From CAYVAR01 sp964449675 (GTDB lineage Bacteria; Patescibacteriota; Microgenomatia; UBA10105; UBA927): a DNA stretch of 64,000 nucleotides. Below the pieces are notes generated by a model. The model did no database searches and was not told where the DNA came from. It saw nothing but the letters and a program-made list of their open reading frames with translations. The translations under genes were made by a program, and so were the position numbers. The stretch spans positions 1-64,000 of the forward strand of contig CAYVAR010000002.1 in NCBI GenBank assembly GCA_964449675.1. Direction: 5' to 3'. Shown in pieces: positions 36,441 through 44,956 of this stretch (within the stretch, counting starts at the first letter, position 1; every line of letters starts with the position of its first letter).

Positions 36441-37259
36441 GATAATTCTCTTCATATCATCTGGTATCGGCGCTTCAAAAGCAAGAGGATTATTTTTTAT
36501 TGGATGAGAAAAGCGAATTTTCCATGCGTGTAACAACACCCGAGAAGCCCACTGCCTATCGTTCTTACTCGTTTTTCTCCCAGCGTATAAATAATCACCG
36601 ACAATAGGATGACCTATGTATTTAAGGTGTACGCGAATTTGATGCGTACGTCCTGTCTCCGGATAAAGTTCAACGAGAGCCATTAATTCTCTGTTATCGG
36701 TTTTCTGGTTTCGGTTTTCGGATCTCGGTTGACCGGTTGACCGGTTGACCGGTTGACTACTACCCGATAACTGAAAACTGAGAACCGATAACACTTTATA
36801 TGTTGTCGCTGCATCTTTACCACCGGGGACAATCCCAAATCGTTCCGGATGCCAAGGAAGTCGTCCTACCGGTGCGCGTATTTCCCCCTCCTCGGGTACT
36901 ATTTTACCATGAACCAATGCGATGTATGTTTTTTTCACCTCACGGTCGGCAAACTGCCGCTGAAGCCCGCGGAACACCTCAGGCGTCTTTGCTATAAGAA
37001 GGATTCCTGAAGTTTCCTTATCTATCCGATGAACGATACCCGCCCTGCTGCAAAAATCACAATGACCAAATCTCAATGGCCAATGAGATGCATCAATATT
37101 TTTTTGGATATTTGGATTTGTGATTTGAGATTTGAGGTGGGCTTCTGCCCACGCTTGCACCGTCTCTTCTTTTACCGACTGCGCACGATTGACGATAATA
37201 CCTGACGGTTTATTGATTACCAGAAGTGTTTCGTCTTGGTAGAGGATCGGAAGGTCCAT
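36417..37259 (-). CDS. rluD: RluA/RluD family pseudouridine synthase with repeat-derived insertions
   Basis: 280 residues. The catalytic Asp is in VHRIDKETSGILLIAKT; KKTYIALVHGK and YPETGRTHQIRVHLKYIGHPIVGDYLYAG complete the core. It isomerises uridines in rRNA (or tRNA); there is no S4 domain. Two segments look foreign: HLKSQITNPNIQKNIDASHW (about 37060-37140) before the active site, and GSSQPVNRSTGQPRSENRNQ (about 36693-36793) before the C-terminal core. Both coincide with word-repeat hairpins in the DNA. The stop codon also lies in a repeat. The exact RluA-type name is uncertain. Confidence 0.85.
   Translation of the reverse strand: MDLPILYQDETLLVINKPSGIIVNRAQSVKEETVQAWAEAHLKSQITNPNIQKNIDASHWPLRFGHCDFCSRAGIVHRIDKETSGILLIAKTPEVFRGLQRQFADREVKKTYIALVHGKIVPEEGEIRAPVGRLPWHPERFGIVPGGKDAATTYKVLSVLSFQLSGSSQPVNRSTGQPRSENRNQKTDNRELMALVELYPETGRTHQIRVHLKYIGHPIVGDYLYAGRKTSKNDRQWASRVLLHAWKIRFSHPIKNNPLAFEAPIPDDMKRIIKSDQSDQ
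36693..36793. repeat. Word-repeat hairpin inside rluD-like coding sequence
   Basis: gttatcggttttc words and four tandem ggttgacc units (36727-36756) face acccgataactgaaaactgagaaccgataac (36761-36793). It is translated in frame. Confidence 0.8.
37060..37140. repeat. Second word-repeat segment inside rluD-like coding sequence
   Basis: On the coding strand caaatctcaaatcacaaatc words face gagatttggtcattgtgattt, with a central ggccaatgag region. In-frame. Confidence 0.6.
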
Positions 37260-37325
37260 GGTTTGATGGTCGCATGGTCACATGGTCAAAATCAAAAAAC
37301 CATCTAACCATATAGCCATTTAACC
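37256..37325. repeat. Word-repeat hairpin spacer between dksA-like and rluD-like genes
   Basis: ggtttgatggtcgcatggtcacatggtc on the left faces aaccatctaaccatatagcc and atttaaccatt on the right, with a centre of aaatcaaaa. It overlaps both gene ends. Confidence 0.8.
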
Positions 37326-37691
37326 ATTCTTGTGTTTCCGTTTTTTCTCGCAGGTAAGACAAAGTGTCGCAGTAGGCAGTATCGCTAAACGATCCGTATC
37401 GATCATTGCACGACAATTGGTACAAAAACCGTATGTACTATCGGATATGCGGAGAAGACTTGCGTCGATATCGGAAATATTACTATGAAGTTCTGCAATA
37501 AGCGCGGAAAAACGGTCGTGACTAGATTCTTCGGTAGCTTCTGCATCACTTGCTGCGTTGTCACTGACTCGATCGGGATCGGAAAACGGATCTTGCTCCA
37601 GTAACGTCTGGATGCGACGAGTAAGGTTTATTTTTTCTTTTTCCAGATGAACGCGAATATCACTCAACACGTTTTTTGGATATTTTTGCAT
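37320..37691 (-). CDS. TraR/DksA-type zinc-finger protein
   Basis: 123 residues from ATG 37691, which has GGAGG six nt upstream. An N-terminal coiled coil (residues about 1-85) is followed by the C4 zinc finger CTNC...CLTC typical of DksA/TraR proteins. The acidic pair at the coiled-coil tip (DPFSDPDR) could enter the RNA polymerase secondary channel. It is proposed to modulate transcription. The start lies inside the 3' end of lgt (32-bp overlap), so the two are likely coupled. Confidence 0.85.
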   Translation of the reverse strand: MQKYPKNVLSDIRVHLEKEKINLTRRIQTLLEQDPFSDPDRVSDNAASDAEATEESSHDRFSALIAELHSNISDIDASLLRISDSTYGFCTNCRAMIDTDRLAILPTATLCLTCEKKRKHKNG

Positions 37692-38499
37692 ATATACCTC
37701 CTGCAAACAGCCGAGTTTTATAAAAAATTTTGACAAGAATTCTACCAATTGCCTGTTTCCCTCCTCCAACCATATATAAAATACCTAACGATTCAGCAAA
37801 AATAGCAATAAGTATCCATTGATTGAATCGTAACTCGGCAATAAAAAAGTCACTTTCTTTAAAAAATTCTACTCCAAACATCAGTAGTGCTGATGCAAAA
37901 AAGTACCATGTTGCAACAATTCCATACGGCCAATGATCTTTATCACTTTTTTTCTCAAGGAGAAAAACCATGCATGCAAGACTAGCATACACAAGTATTT
38001 CATAGAGTTGTACTGGGTGGCGTTTTGTAAGATGCCCAACATAGGTGACAGCCCACGGTAGGTTTGAACTAAGTCCAATCGTTGTCCCATCAAGAAATGA
38101 TCCAAATAGTCCCACAATCATAGCTATAGGAAAACTCATGACGAAACTATCAAGAACATATCCAAAACGCAATGTATATCGTTTTGAAAGTAAAAAAAGA
38201 GCAAACACTCCACTTATCAGTGCTCCATAAAAAGATAATCCAGGTGCAATCCATAATGCTCCTACTTTCAACCAATTGTCAGCAAAAGAAACTTGGTGCG
38301 TCAAAACGAAAGTAAGTCGAGAGAAGAAAATCGTAACGAGTGTCGCATAAAACATGATGTCAAATATTCGTTCATCAGCTACGGCGAACGTACGTAATTT
38401 TTTCCAAAATAAAAAAGACCATACGCACCACGACATGACAAGAAATATGCTAAAACTATATATACTTAGTCCCCCGACAGAAAAAAGTATTGGGTACAT
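37660..38499 (-). CDS. lgt: Prolipoprotein diacylglyceryl transferase (Lgt)
   Basis: 279 residues with seven or so membrane helices. Family marks are LSFYGALISGVFALF and TKRHPVQLYEILVYASL (the RHPxQLYE motif). The usual signature GRxGNFxN is degenerate here (GLFGSFLDGTTIGL), so its Arg and Asn are not seen. It transfers diacylglycerol from phosphatidylglycerol to the lipobox Cys of lipoproteins. The overall length fits. It is followed by a DksA-like gene overlapping its end and preceded by an MFS gene 5 bp upstream. Confidence 0.85.
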   Translation of the reverse strand: MYPILFSVGGLSIYSFSIFLVMSWCVWSFLFWKKLRTFAVADERIFDIMFYATLVTIFFSRLTFVLTHQVSFADNWLKVGALWIAPGLSFYGALISGVFALFLLSKRYTLRFGYVLDSFVMSFPIAMIVGLFGSFLDGTTIGLSSNLPWAVTYVGHLTKRHPVQLYEILVYASLACMVFLLEKKSDKDHWPYGIVATWYFFASALLMFGVEFFKESDFFIAELRFNQWILIAIFAESLGILYMVGGGKQAIGRILVKIFYKTRLFAGGIYAKISKKRVE

Positions 38500-38504
38500 A
38501 CGTT

Positions 38505-39782
38505 TCAGGTATTATACCTTTTTAAACGATATAAACCGAATAATGTTATAACAAAGCCGAGAGAAAAAATTACTTTTCCTACTCCTATGGCGTCGGCAAG
38601 TACCCCACCGGCAATGACAGGAAGAATTCCGATACCGCCGACAGCTGCAGTTAACATACCGTAGATACGACTACGCATGGTCCCCTGTGCTTGGCTTTGG
38701 AGAATACTATTGGAAGGGACGTCTAAAAGACTATTGGCTACGCCTAAAAGAAAAAATAGGAGAAAAAGTAAAGGCAACCGTAAAAAACTATCAAAAATCC
38801 ATTGCATTCCGACAACCCGACTGAAGCGAATAATAATAGAAATAATCATGAGAATTGTGCCTGCAGAAAAAATACCTGTACGAATGAGTCGCTCTTTAGA
38901 ACGCTGATATCCAATACTACCAACCCATAATGCTCCAACAATAATGCCTATAACAACTGGCGCAGTGATATAAATGGACGCATCACGTACGTCTATTTCA
39001 AGTACCCGATCCGCAAAACCTGGACCGAGCGTACCGAGAATAGTGAGAATAATTTGTGTCCCCGTAAGAAGGAGGAGCGCGTCAAAGAGTTTTTTAGAAG
39101 AGGAAACGTAGGCAAGACCTTCACGAACGTCTCTTAGTACTTTTTGTAAAAGGGTAATGAAATCCTTACGCATAATAGAAGTAAACGATTGTAATGACTG
39201 TTGCTTAGGCACAAGAGATACAAAAAAACTTGCTACGACAAAAAGGGTGCTTATAATGATAAACGTAACGTGTGCTCCGAATACACGAAGAAATGGGCCA
39301 GCCAAAATAAATCCTAAGCCCACGCTACTATAATAGGTAAAAGAAAAAAGACTATTTGCAGTAACAAGCATGGTTTGTGGAATGAGCCTTGGTATCATCG
39401 GTGCTTCCGCAGGTACATAAAATTGTGTCAAGAGAGCGTGTACAAAAAGGAGCCCGTACACAAGGAATGGATTTTGAAAAACAAAAAAGAGCCCCAGCAC
39501 GAGCACCGCACGAACTATATCGCATAGTATAAGAACTCGTCGCTTATCTAAGTGGTCAACAATGACCCCTGCCAGAAGTCCAAATAAGAGCGAAGGGATC
39601 CCATAGGATAAAAAAAGTATCGACACCGCAGTATTACTACCAGTTGAACGATAAAGAATGAGTGCAAGCGTAAATAGCGTTGTGTTAACCGCAAGCTGTG
39701 AACAAATCTGACCGAACCAGAGATATCGAAACGGGGATATTGCGATACAACCGCGAAACGAAATAGACGTAGTTTCTTTCAT
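38505..39782 (-). CDS. Major facilitator superfamily transporter (MFS_3-like)
   Basis: 425 residues with twelve predicted membrane helices. The start FRYLWFGQICSQLAVN and the loop GLLAGVIVDHLDKRRVLILCDIVRAVL match the enterobactin-exporter-like (EntS/MFS_3) subgroup, with the D-R motif of loop 2-3. It likely exports a small molecule or drug. It is divergent from the 39810 gene with only 27 bp between starts, where TATACT and TACTAT boxes overlap. Confidence 0.85.
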   Translation of the reverse strand: MKETTSISFRGCIAISPFRYLWFGQICSQLAVNTTLFTLALILYRSTGSNTAVSILFLSYGIPSLLFGLLAGVIVDHLDKRRVLILCDIVRAVLVLGLFFVFQNPFLVYGLLFVHALLTQFYVPAEAPMIPRLIPQTMLVTANSLFSFTYYSSVGLGFILAGPFLRVFGAHVTFIIISTLFVVASFFVSLVPKQQSLQSFTSIMRKDFITLLQKVLRDVREGLAYVSSSKKLFDALLLLTGTQIILTILGTLGPGFADRVLEIDVRDASIYITAPVVIGIIVGALWVGSIGYQRSKERLIRTGIFSAGTILMIISIIIRFSRVVGMQWIFDSFLRLPLLFLLFFLLGVANSLLDVPSNSILQSQAQGTMRSRIYGMLTAAVGGIGILPVIAGGVLADAIGVGKVIFSLGFVITLFGLYRLKRYNT

Positions 39783-39809
39783 ACGGTATACTATACTCTA
39801 TACTATTGT

Positions 39810-40283
39810 ATGACTGCTACTGCACATGCGCTCGTTGCGGGAGCTATTGCCTCAAAATTTCCTGATCCTGTTACGGCAGCCAGTCTTTCCTTGCTCTCTC
39901 ATTTTATCATGGATACCGTCCCCCACTGGGATATTGGAACAAGCTGGAGAAACCGTAGCAAGCGCGTTACGGGGTTACTTGCGATACTAGAAACGGTTGT
40001 AGGCATAGGCATAGCATTTTTTGTTTTTAAATCCACTGTCGCACTACCGATCCTTGCGCTTTCTATATTTTTTTCACTGTTACCTGACTGGCTTGAAACG
40101 CCGTGGTATATATTTTTTGCTCATCAAAAAAAACATACACCTCCTTCATCCGCATCTGTAGCGGAACAGATGGCGTATGCAATATATAAAACGGAGAATC
40201 TCTTTCACGCAAAAACATCATATCCCTTGGGGCTTGTCACGCAAATAGTTACTGTTGTTTTTTTCCTTCTTCTTCTCAAGTAA
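39810..40283 (+). CDS. Small membrane protein, possibly YdjM/DUF457-type metal-dependent hydrolase
   Basis: 157 residues. The start MTATAHALVAGAIASKFPDPV, then SLLSHFIMDTVPHWD (His and Asp near membrane helices) and LLPDWLETPWYI, are reminiscent of the inner-membrane YdjM/DUF457 hydrolases, which carry His/Asp metal ligands between helices. Four hydrophobic segments are seen. The assignment is tentative. It ends 5 bp from the convergent NIF3 gene. Confidence 0.5.
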   Translation: MTATAHALVAGAIASKFPDPVTAASLSLLSHFIMDTVPHWDIGTSWRNRSKRVTGLLAILETVVGIGIAFFVFKSTVALPILALSIFFSLLPDWLETPWYIFFAHQKKHTPPSSASVAEQMAYAIYKTENLFHAKTSYPLGLVTQIVTVVFFLLLLK

Positions 40284-40288
40284 TAATC

Positions 40289-41254
40289 TTACGAGGAAAA
40301 TCTCTTTACACGAATTAAACCAGAGCATGGAGTAATGCCAACGCCGTTTTTCTCAATTTCATCAAGCAGTAGGTTCATGCCGAGACTATCAGAACTCATG
40401 TGTCCTGCAATCACGAGATTTATGTGATACTTGAGGCACTCTTTGCGGTGTTCCTCCGCAGCATGCATGCCGATAATCGTCCCGACTCCTGCAGAAGCGA
40501 GCTTCTCATACACGGCATGAGGTGGCTCAGTCCCGCCGGTAATATCAAAAGGGGCAACCTTTCCTGCCCGATTACTTTCTTTACCGGCAAAAATGATCGG
40601 TCCTGCTTTCCCTTTCATTGCTTCTTTGTACTCAGGAATTTCCTTAAGGATTGTAAAAACATCACCCACTGTGTCCGCTTTTTTCTTTTCAAATAGTTTT
40701 TCTAAAAAGTCGAAAATCAAGTTATCGGTAATGGTATGGGTGCACATGAGGGCAAAACCCAGAAGCCGCGCAGCATCCACTGCCTGATTGTGATTTCGTG
40801 GACTAAAGATTCGCTGTACTTCACTCATTCGATCGTTTATGAGTCCCTCGGCGATATTGATAGGAACGCCGTATTTTGCCATAAGATCCGCCTGTAGCTC
40901 CATCACCTCATGGAGCGCTGCCAATGGACCACCCACCGGATGGTGCGCCAAAAGAAGGTCGATACCTTCTCCTTTTTGATTAAGCCGATCTGCAAGGACA
41001 ACTTCTGCCGAAGTAATATCAATACCAGCAAGTACTTTGTCTACGTTACGTTTGCCCTCGCCAATGAGGATTCGGGAATCAGAATAAGGATTTTTTAGAT
41101 CTTCGAGGTCATACTCGGCTTTTTTAGACTTTGATAACTCTTCGTACTCTTTTTTCCGTCTCGCAAGAACCTTCTTGACACCAGATTCACCCCTTGGGTC
41201 TGCATGAATTCCCATTGCAATAGCTTTTTGGTAAATTTGTCCAAGTGTCATCAT
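40289..41254 (-). CDS. NIF3-like (NGG1p-interacting factor 3) metal-binding protein
   Basis: About 321 residues from ATG 41254 (MMTLGQIYQ). The frame runs twelve codons further into the tRNA gene, but that extension (MWVRVPPLAP) is just translated tRNA. The sequence has GIDITSAEVVLADRL, LLLAHHPVGG (metal-binding His pair), MCTHTITDN, and near the end GTIIGMHAAEEHRK and VIAGHMSSDSLG, the NIF3 pattern. These proteins bind two metals and have unclear biochemistry (GTP cyclohydrolase 1 type 2 was proposed for some). It is probably co-transcribed with the tRNA. Confidence 0.8.
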   Translation of the reverse strand: MMTLGQIYQKAIAMGIHADPRGESGVKKVLARRKKEYEELSKSKKAEYDLEDLKNPYSDSRILIGEGKRNVDKVLAGIDITSAEVVLADRLNQKGEGIDLLLAHHPVGGPLAALHEVMELQADLMAKYGVPINIAEGLINDRMSEVQRIFSPRNHNQAVDAARLLGFALMCTHTITDNLIFDFLEKLFEKKKADTVGDVFTILKEIPEYKEAMKGKAGPIIFAGKESNRAGKVAPFDITGGTEPPHAVYEKLASAGVGTIIGMHAAEEHRKECLKYHINLVIAGHMSSDSLGMNLLLDEIEKNGVGITPCSGLIRVKRFSS

Positions 41255-41260
41255 ATTGAT

Positions 41261-41349
41261 TGGTGCCAGAGGTGGGACTCGAACCCACACGGCCTTTTGG
41301 GGCCATTAGTTTTTGAGACTAACCTGTATACCGATTTCAGCACTCTGGC
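41261..41349 (-). tRNA. tRNA-Leu (anticodon CAA), CCA encoded
   Basis: Reading the minus strand, the acceptor stem is GCCAGAG/CTCTGGC. The anticodon arm is TTAGT-CTCAAAA-ACTAA giving anticodon CAA, and the variable arm is long (tggcc...ggcc), as expected for leucine. The T arm is GTGGG-TTCGAGT-CCCAC. The discriminator is A, followed by an encoded CCA. It reads UUG codons. Upstream there is an 18-bp perfect palindrome (41354-41371) and a copy of TGCCAGAG. Confidence 0.95.
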
Positions 41350-41437
41350 ATATATTGGCACATGTGCCAATTCTCTGGCAGAGCCAAATTCTATCTTTGC
41401 AGGACACGTACTCAAGCTTCAATCCGCATTATATCAT

Positions 41438-42781
41438 TTAATTTGGCAAACTCGTGTCGCGTTTTCGCTCGATACTATAAAAACGAATGCGATCACCGCG
41501 AAACATGAGATCTATTTCTGCAAGCGGTCCATTTCTGTGTTTTGCTACGCGCAGTTTTGTCATTATTTGTTCTCCCCAATTTGCTTGATCTTGTTCTTCA
41601 CGATAAAGAAACATGACAACATCAGCGTCCTGTTCAATCGAACCAGATTCGCGAAGATCAGATAACTCCGGTACTTTACTGCCTCGCGCTTCAACTGCCC
41701 TTGATAACTGTGAACAGGCAATCACGGGAATTTTGAGTTCCCGAGCAAGATTTTTTAGACTCTGAGATATGACGGATACTTCTTGCACCCGGTTGTCAAA
41801 CCGCCTCCCGCTATCGGCAAGCTGTAAGTAATCGACAATGATGAGTTTGACTCCGTGTTCCATTTGGAGTCTTCGCGCCTTGGTACGCATTTCCAAAATA
41901 TTTATTCCTGGTGTATCGTCTATAAAAAGCGGCGCTTCTGCAAGCTCTCCCATCGCCTCAGAAAGTTTGGTAAAATCATCATCGGATAATTTTCCGGTCT
42001 TAAGTCGCCAGGCATCAATATCTGCTTGGGAAACCAACAAACGATCAACGAGCTCCTCTTTGCTCATTTCCAAAGAAAACATACCAACGGGGATTTTTTC
42101 CCGTACTGCGATATGTTGGGCGACATTAAGCACCATAGCAGTTTTGCCTGTCCCTGGACGAGCAGCGAGAATAAGAAGATTAGAATCCTGCATACCAGCA
42201 AGTTTATTGTCAAGATCAACAAATCCTGTGGGTATGCCGCGAAGTCCACCGGCACGCTTATGGAGTTCATCCAGTCTATCAAAAGATGCAGCTAGGGCAT
42301 CCTTTATAGGGATAAAATCGCGACGGGTAGCGGTTTGAGCTATAGCAAATATCTCTTGTTCCGCTTTTTCAACTATCTCCCGCGCTGAGCCTTCCTCTTT
42401 AAATGCAAGTTCCGTAAGTTTTGCTGACACTTCTACCAATCGTCGTTTCGTAAAATTTTCCAGAATTATTCGTGCATATTCCCGAGCATGGGCGCTTGTT
42501 GGAACAATAGTAAGAAGCTCTGATAGATATGGAGTGCCACCAATTTCTTTCAGTTTACCGTCTTTTTTGAGTTGACCGGTCAATGTCACAAGATCGATTG
42601 GGTTATGTTCCTCAAAAAGAGTCAACATAGCTTGGTATATCTTCTCGTGTGCGTTCGTATAAAAGTGATCTGACTTAAGTATTTCAGTCACGTCAATCAT
42701 CGCGTCTTTATCAATAAGTATCGCGCCAAGCACCGATTGCTCTGCAGTATCATCGTGTGGAGGTATTTTAGGATCTGACAT
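41438..42781 (-). CDS. dnaB: Replicative DNA helicase DnaB
   Basis: 447 residues from ATG 42781 (MSDPKIPPHDDTAEQSVLGAIL). It has the N-terminal DnaB domain (DLVTLTGQLKKDGKLKEIGG), the linker helix, and the RecA-like motor: Walker A AARPGTGKTA, Walker B LIIVDYLQL, and the arginine finger area SQLSRAVE...PELSDLRESGSIEQDADVV. It unwinds DNA at the fork as a hexamer. No intein is seen, although DnaB is a common intein host. It is separated from the MBL gene by a repeat spacer. Confidence 0.95.
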   Translation of the reverse strand: MSDPKIPPHDDTAEQSVLGAILIDKDAMIDVTEILKSDHFYTNAHEKIYQAMLTLFEEHNPIDLVTLTGQLKKDGKLKEIGGTPYLSELLTIVPTSAHAREYARIILENFTKRRLVEVSAKLTELAFKEEGSAREIVEKAEQEIFAIAQTATRRDFIPIKDALAASFDRLDELHKRAGGLRGIPTGFVDLDNKLAGMQDSNLLILAARPGTGKTAMVLNVAQHIAVREKIPVGMFSLEMSKEELVDRLLVSQADIDAWRLKTGKLSDDDFTKLSEAMGELAEAPLFIDDTPGINILEMRTKARRLQMEHGVKLIIVDYLQLADSGRRFDNRVQEVSVISQSLKNLARELKIPVIACSQLSRAVEARGSKVPELSDLRESGSIEQDADVVMFLYREEQDQANWGEQIMTKLRVAKHRNGPLAEIDLMFRGDRIRFYSIERKRDTSLPN

Positions 42782-42924
42782 AGAAATAAATACTACCAAT
42801 TCGACAAATAAACAAATTCGACAAATAAATGGAGTAATTATAAATATGAGACAATGAATTCTATCATTTTCTCATTTCGTCATTCATTTGTAGTATTGGT
42901 AGTATTTGTAGTATTTGTCGGATT
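42782..42924. repeat. Word-repeat hairpin spacer between dnaB and MBL genes
   Basis: The left arm (42784-42830) has tactaccaat and attcgacaaataaa words. The right arm (42885-42924) has tttgtagtattggtagtatttg and a final tgtcgga. An inner pair, gagacaatgaattc against gaattctatcattttctc, lies in the loop. The right arm ends just after the MBL stop. Confidence 0.8.
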
Positions 42925-43573
42925 ACGATGCAAGTACGACTACCTGCATCTCCTGTGGGAGCTTATCTTTGGTAATAACGATTTTGGATACCGGTACTAT
43001 ATCTTCTTTTCCCATTTCTTTTAAAAAGATGGAAAGTGGAGTAAGAGCGCTAAATGACTTCTTGTCAAGCTCGGGTCGACCATAATGCATAGGGATAACC
43101 AGAGCAGGTTCTATTTCAGAGATGACGCTTGCTGCTTCCTGGGCGCTTATGGTATAAAAACCACCGACAGGAATCATAAGCACATCAACTCCGTCTAATT
43201 CTTCAACTTTCGTATTATCCAGCGTATGACCGAGGTCACCTACATGGACAACGCTAATTCCATCAATCTCCATGCGGTACATGATATTTTTTCCACGCTT
43301 TGTACCCTGCTCGTTGTCATGAAAAACAGATATGCCGATAATTCCAACTCCTTTTATTTCATATTCACCAGGACCACGAACAACAAAGGGAGATCCTTCA
43401 ACGGATAAAACACTATTATGATCTGGGTGATCGTGAGAGATGGTTACGATGTCAGCGGTTGTATGCTTTGGAAATTTAAGACCGACCATTGCGGAATCGT
43501 ATGGGTCTGTGACGATGGTCGTTGTTTTGCCTCGTAGTTTAAACGATGAATGACCTAAGGAAGTGATATCCAT
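42923..43573 (-). CDS. Metallo-beta-lactamase fold hydrolase (UlaG/UPF0173-like)
   Basis: 216 residues from ATG 43573, with GGAGG upstream. HDHPDH (residues about 49-54) is the MBL metal motif; HVGDLGHTL supplies the later metal ligands and VIPMHYGRPE the last His. The opening MDITSLGHSSFKLRG is typical of the UlaG-like group of hydrolases. The substrate is unknown. The longer frame up to 43738 is not supported because a ribosome-binding site sits at the later start. Confidence 0.85.
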   Translation of the reverse strand: MDITSLGHSSFKLRGKTTTIVTDPYDSAMVGLKFPKHTTADIVTISHDHPDHNSVLSVEGSPFVVRGPGEYEIKGVGIIGISVFHDNEQGTKRGKNIMYRMEIDGISVVHVGDLGHTLDNTKVEELDGVDVLMIPVGGFYTISAQEAASVISEIEPALVIPMHYGRPELDKKSFSALTPLSIFLKEMGKEDIVPVSKIVITKDKLPQEMQVVVLAS

Positions 43574-43694
43574 ATTTCTATACCCTCCTGTGAAGGGTAT
43601 ATTGCATTTTATAACAGATTCACGTATGCTAAGCAACATCCTACTCTCTGCTGCCCGCCTGGAAAACGAACGAATAAGTGTAACGTAGATACCC

Positions 43695-44138
43695 ATGAAT
43701 CGAGATGCATTACTTGCTACAGTAATAGGATTTGGCATCGGACTTTTTATTACCGGTGGATTTCTCTACGGACCAACACTCATAAAATCACTCCCTCAAG
43801 TACATATGCCAACGCTCTCGCTACCCGTAAAATCTAAAAAACCATCTCCTACTCCACTACCAAACACTCTCCCTGAGACACTCACCATATCAAGCCCCCT
43901 ATCAGAGTCGATAGAATCAAAGTCAGAAACGTTAGTTTCTGGAGTAACTGTACCAGAGAGCACTGTAATTATTTTAGGGGCTCTCGACGAAACTGTTATC
44001 CAGGGAAATAGTGATGGTACATACGCGGGAAAAGTGATGCTTACTGAAGGAAGAAACGATCTAACGATCATAAGCTACCACGATAACAACGAACAATCAC
44101 AAAAAGTAACGGTATTTTATACACCCGAGGAGTTCTAA
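43695..44138 (+). CDS. Membrane-anchored extracytoplasmic protein with Ig-like domain
   Basis: 147 residues with one N-terminal membrane helix (TVIGFGIGLFITGGFLYG), a Ser/Pro-rich linker (KKPSPTPLPNTLPETL), and a beta-rich tail (LVSGVTVPESTVIILGALDETVIQ, then GRNDLTIISY). The tail looks like the glucodextranase/bacterial-Ig-like domain found in cell-surface proteins. It overlaps the next gene by 1 bp, so they form an operon. Confidence 0.55.
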   Translation: MNRDALLATVIGFGIGLFITGGFLYGPTLIKSLPQVHMPTLSLPVKSKKPSPTPLPNTLPETLTISSPLSESIESKSETLVSGVTVPESTVIILGALDETVIQGNSDGTYAGKVMLTEGRNDLTIISYHDNNEQSQKVTVFYTPEEF

Positions 44139-44893
44139 TGAAGCAGATCCGTTTTATTACTATTGCAGTAACGATTGTATGTATGACGATTGCTACTACC
44201 GTATTTGCAACGGAATCTACACCTTCAGCGCTGCCTTCAAAAGAAGCATCAGATTCTTCAAGGCAAAAACAAATTGATAATCTCAAAGAGCGGCTTGCGA
44301 CAAAAGTAGCCGAGCTTCGTCAAACGCAAAAACGCGCGATATCAGGTACGGTAAAAAACACATCTATTACTACCATTACCATTGAGACGAATACAAAAGA
44401 CGTAAAAATAGAGCGAAATGATGACATACAAGTCTATCAAATGCTAAAAGGAAAACGAACGAAACTTTCAACAGATGATGTAGAAAAAGGAGACTTTATC
44501 GTCGTATTTGGTGATTATGATACGACCCTTGATATCCTGAAAGCAAAAGTCATTTTCATACAATCCTTGCCGCTTCTTCGAATATGGGGAAGTATAAAGG
44601 ATATTGACAAAAATAACTTTACCGTAACTATAACAACAAAAGAAGAGAGAGAGATCGTCATCGATATTGAAAAATCAACAAAAGTGACTCTGTGGACAAA
44701 AAGTCAAGGTGTAGAAAAATCAGGTTTTTCTAAACTGGCTACTTTCGATGTTATTCACATCCTCGGAAGTGCCGTACCAAAAAAAGAAAATCGGATCAGC
44801 GCTGGTCGCATCCTCAGTCTAGGTAATCTGACTAACCCATCAATCACTCCAACTTCAACACCTGAAATAGGCGCATCGCCTACTCTACCGTAA
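44138..44893 (+). CDS. Secreted protein of unknown function with beta-rich repeats
   Basis: 251 residues. The signal peptide is IRFITIAVTIVCMTIATTVFA. A helical, charged region (QIDNLKERLATKVAELRQTQ) is followed by two beta-rich units beginning ISGTVKNTSITTITIETN and IWGSIKDIDKNNFTVTITT, a pattern like DUF5666-type extracytoplasmic repeats. Threonine/proline-rich C-terminus (TPTSTPEIG). Probably localised outside the cytoplasmic membrane together with the upstream protein. Family not certain. Confidence 0.55.
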   Translation: MKQIRFITIAVTIVCMTIATTVFATESTPSALPSKEASDSSRQKQIDNLKERLATKVAELRQTQKRAISGTVKNTSITTITIETNTKDVKIERNDDIQVYQMLKGKRTKLSTDDVEKGDFIVVFGDYDTTLDILKAKVIFIQSLPLLRIWGSIKDIDKNNFTVTITTKEEREIVIDIEKSTKVTLWTKSQGVEKSGFSKLATFDVIHILGSAVPKKENRISAGRILSLGNLTNPSITPTSTPEIGASPTLP

Positions 44894-44931
44894 AAAACAA
44901 CACTAATTGAAATAAATAGTTGCTTTCAACA

Positions 44932-44955
44932 TATTACCATGATATCATGGTAATA
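44932..44955. promoter_or_regulatory. 24-bp perfect palindrome next to the TrpR-like gene start
   Basis: TATTACCATGAT-ATCATGGTAATA ends 1 nt before the ATG at 44957. Its place suggests an operator for autorepression, though it is also built of the atg-words used in other spacers (45421, 49689). Confidence 0.6.
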
Positions 44956-44956
44956 G

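Noticed and set aside
41255..41290. N-terminal extension of the NIF3-like protein (MWVRVPPLAP...)
   Set aside because: It is translated tRNA-Leu sequence; the real start is ATG 41254 or 41251.
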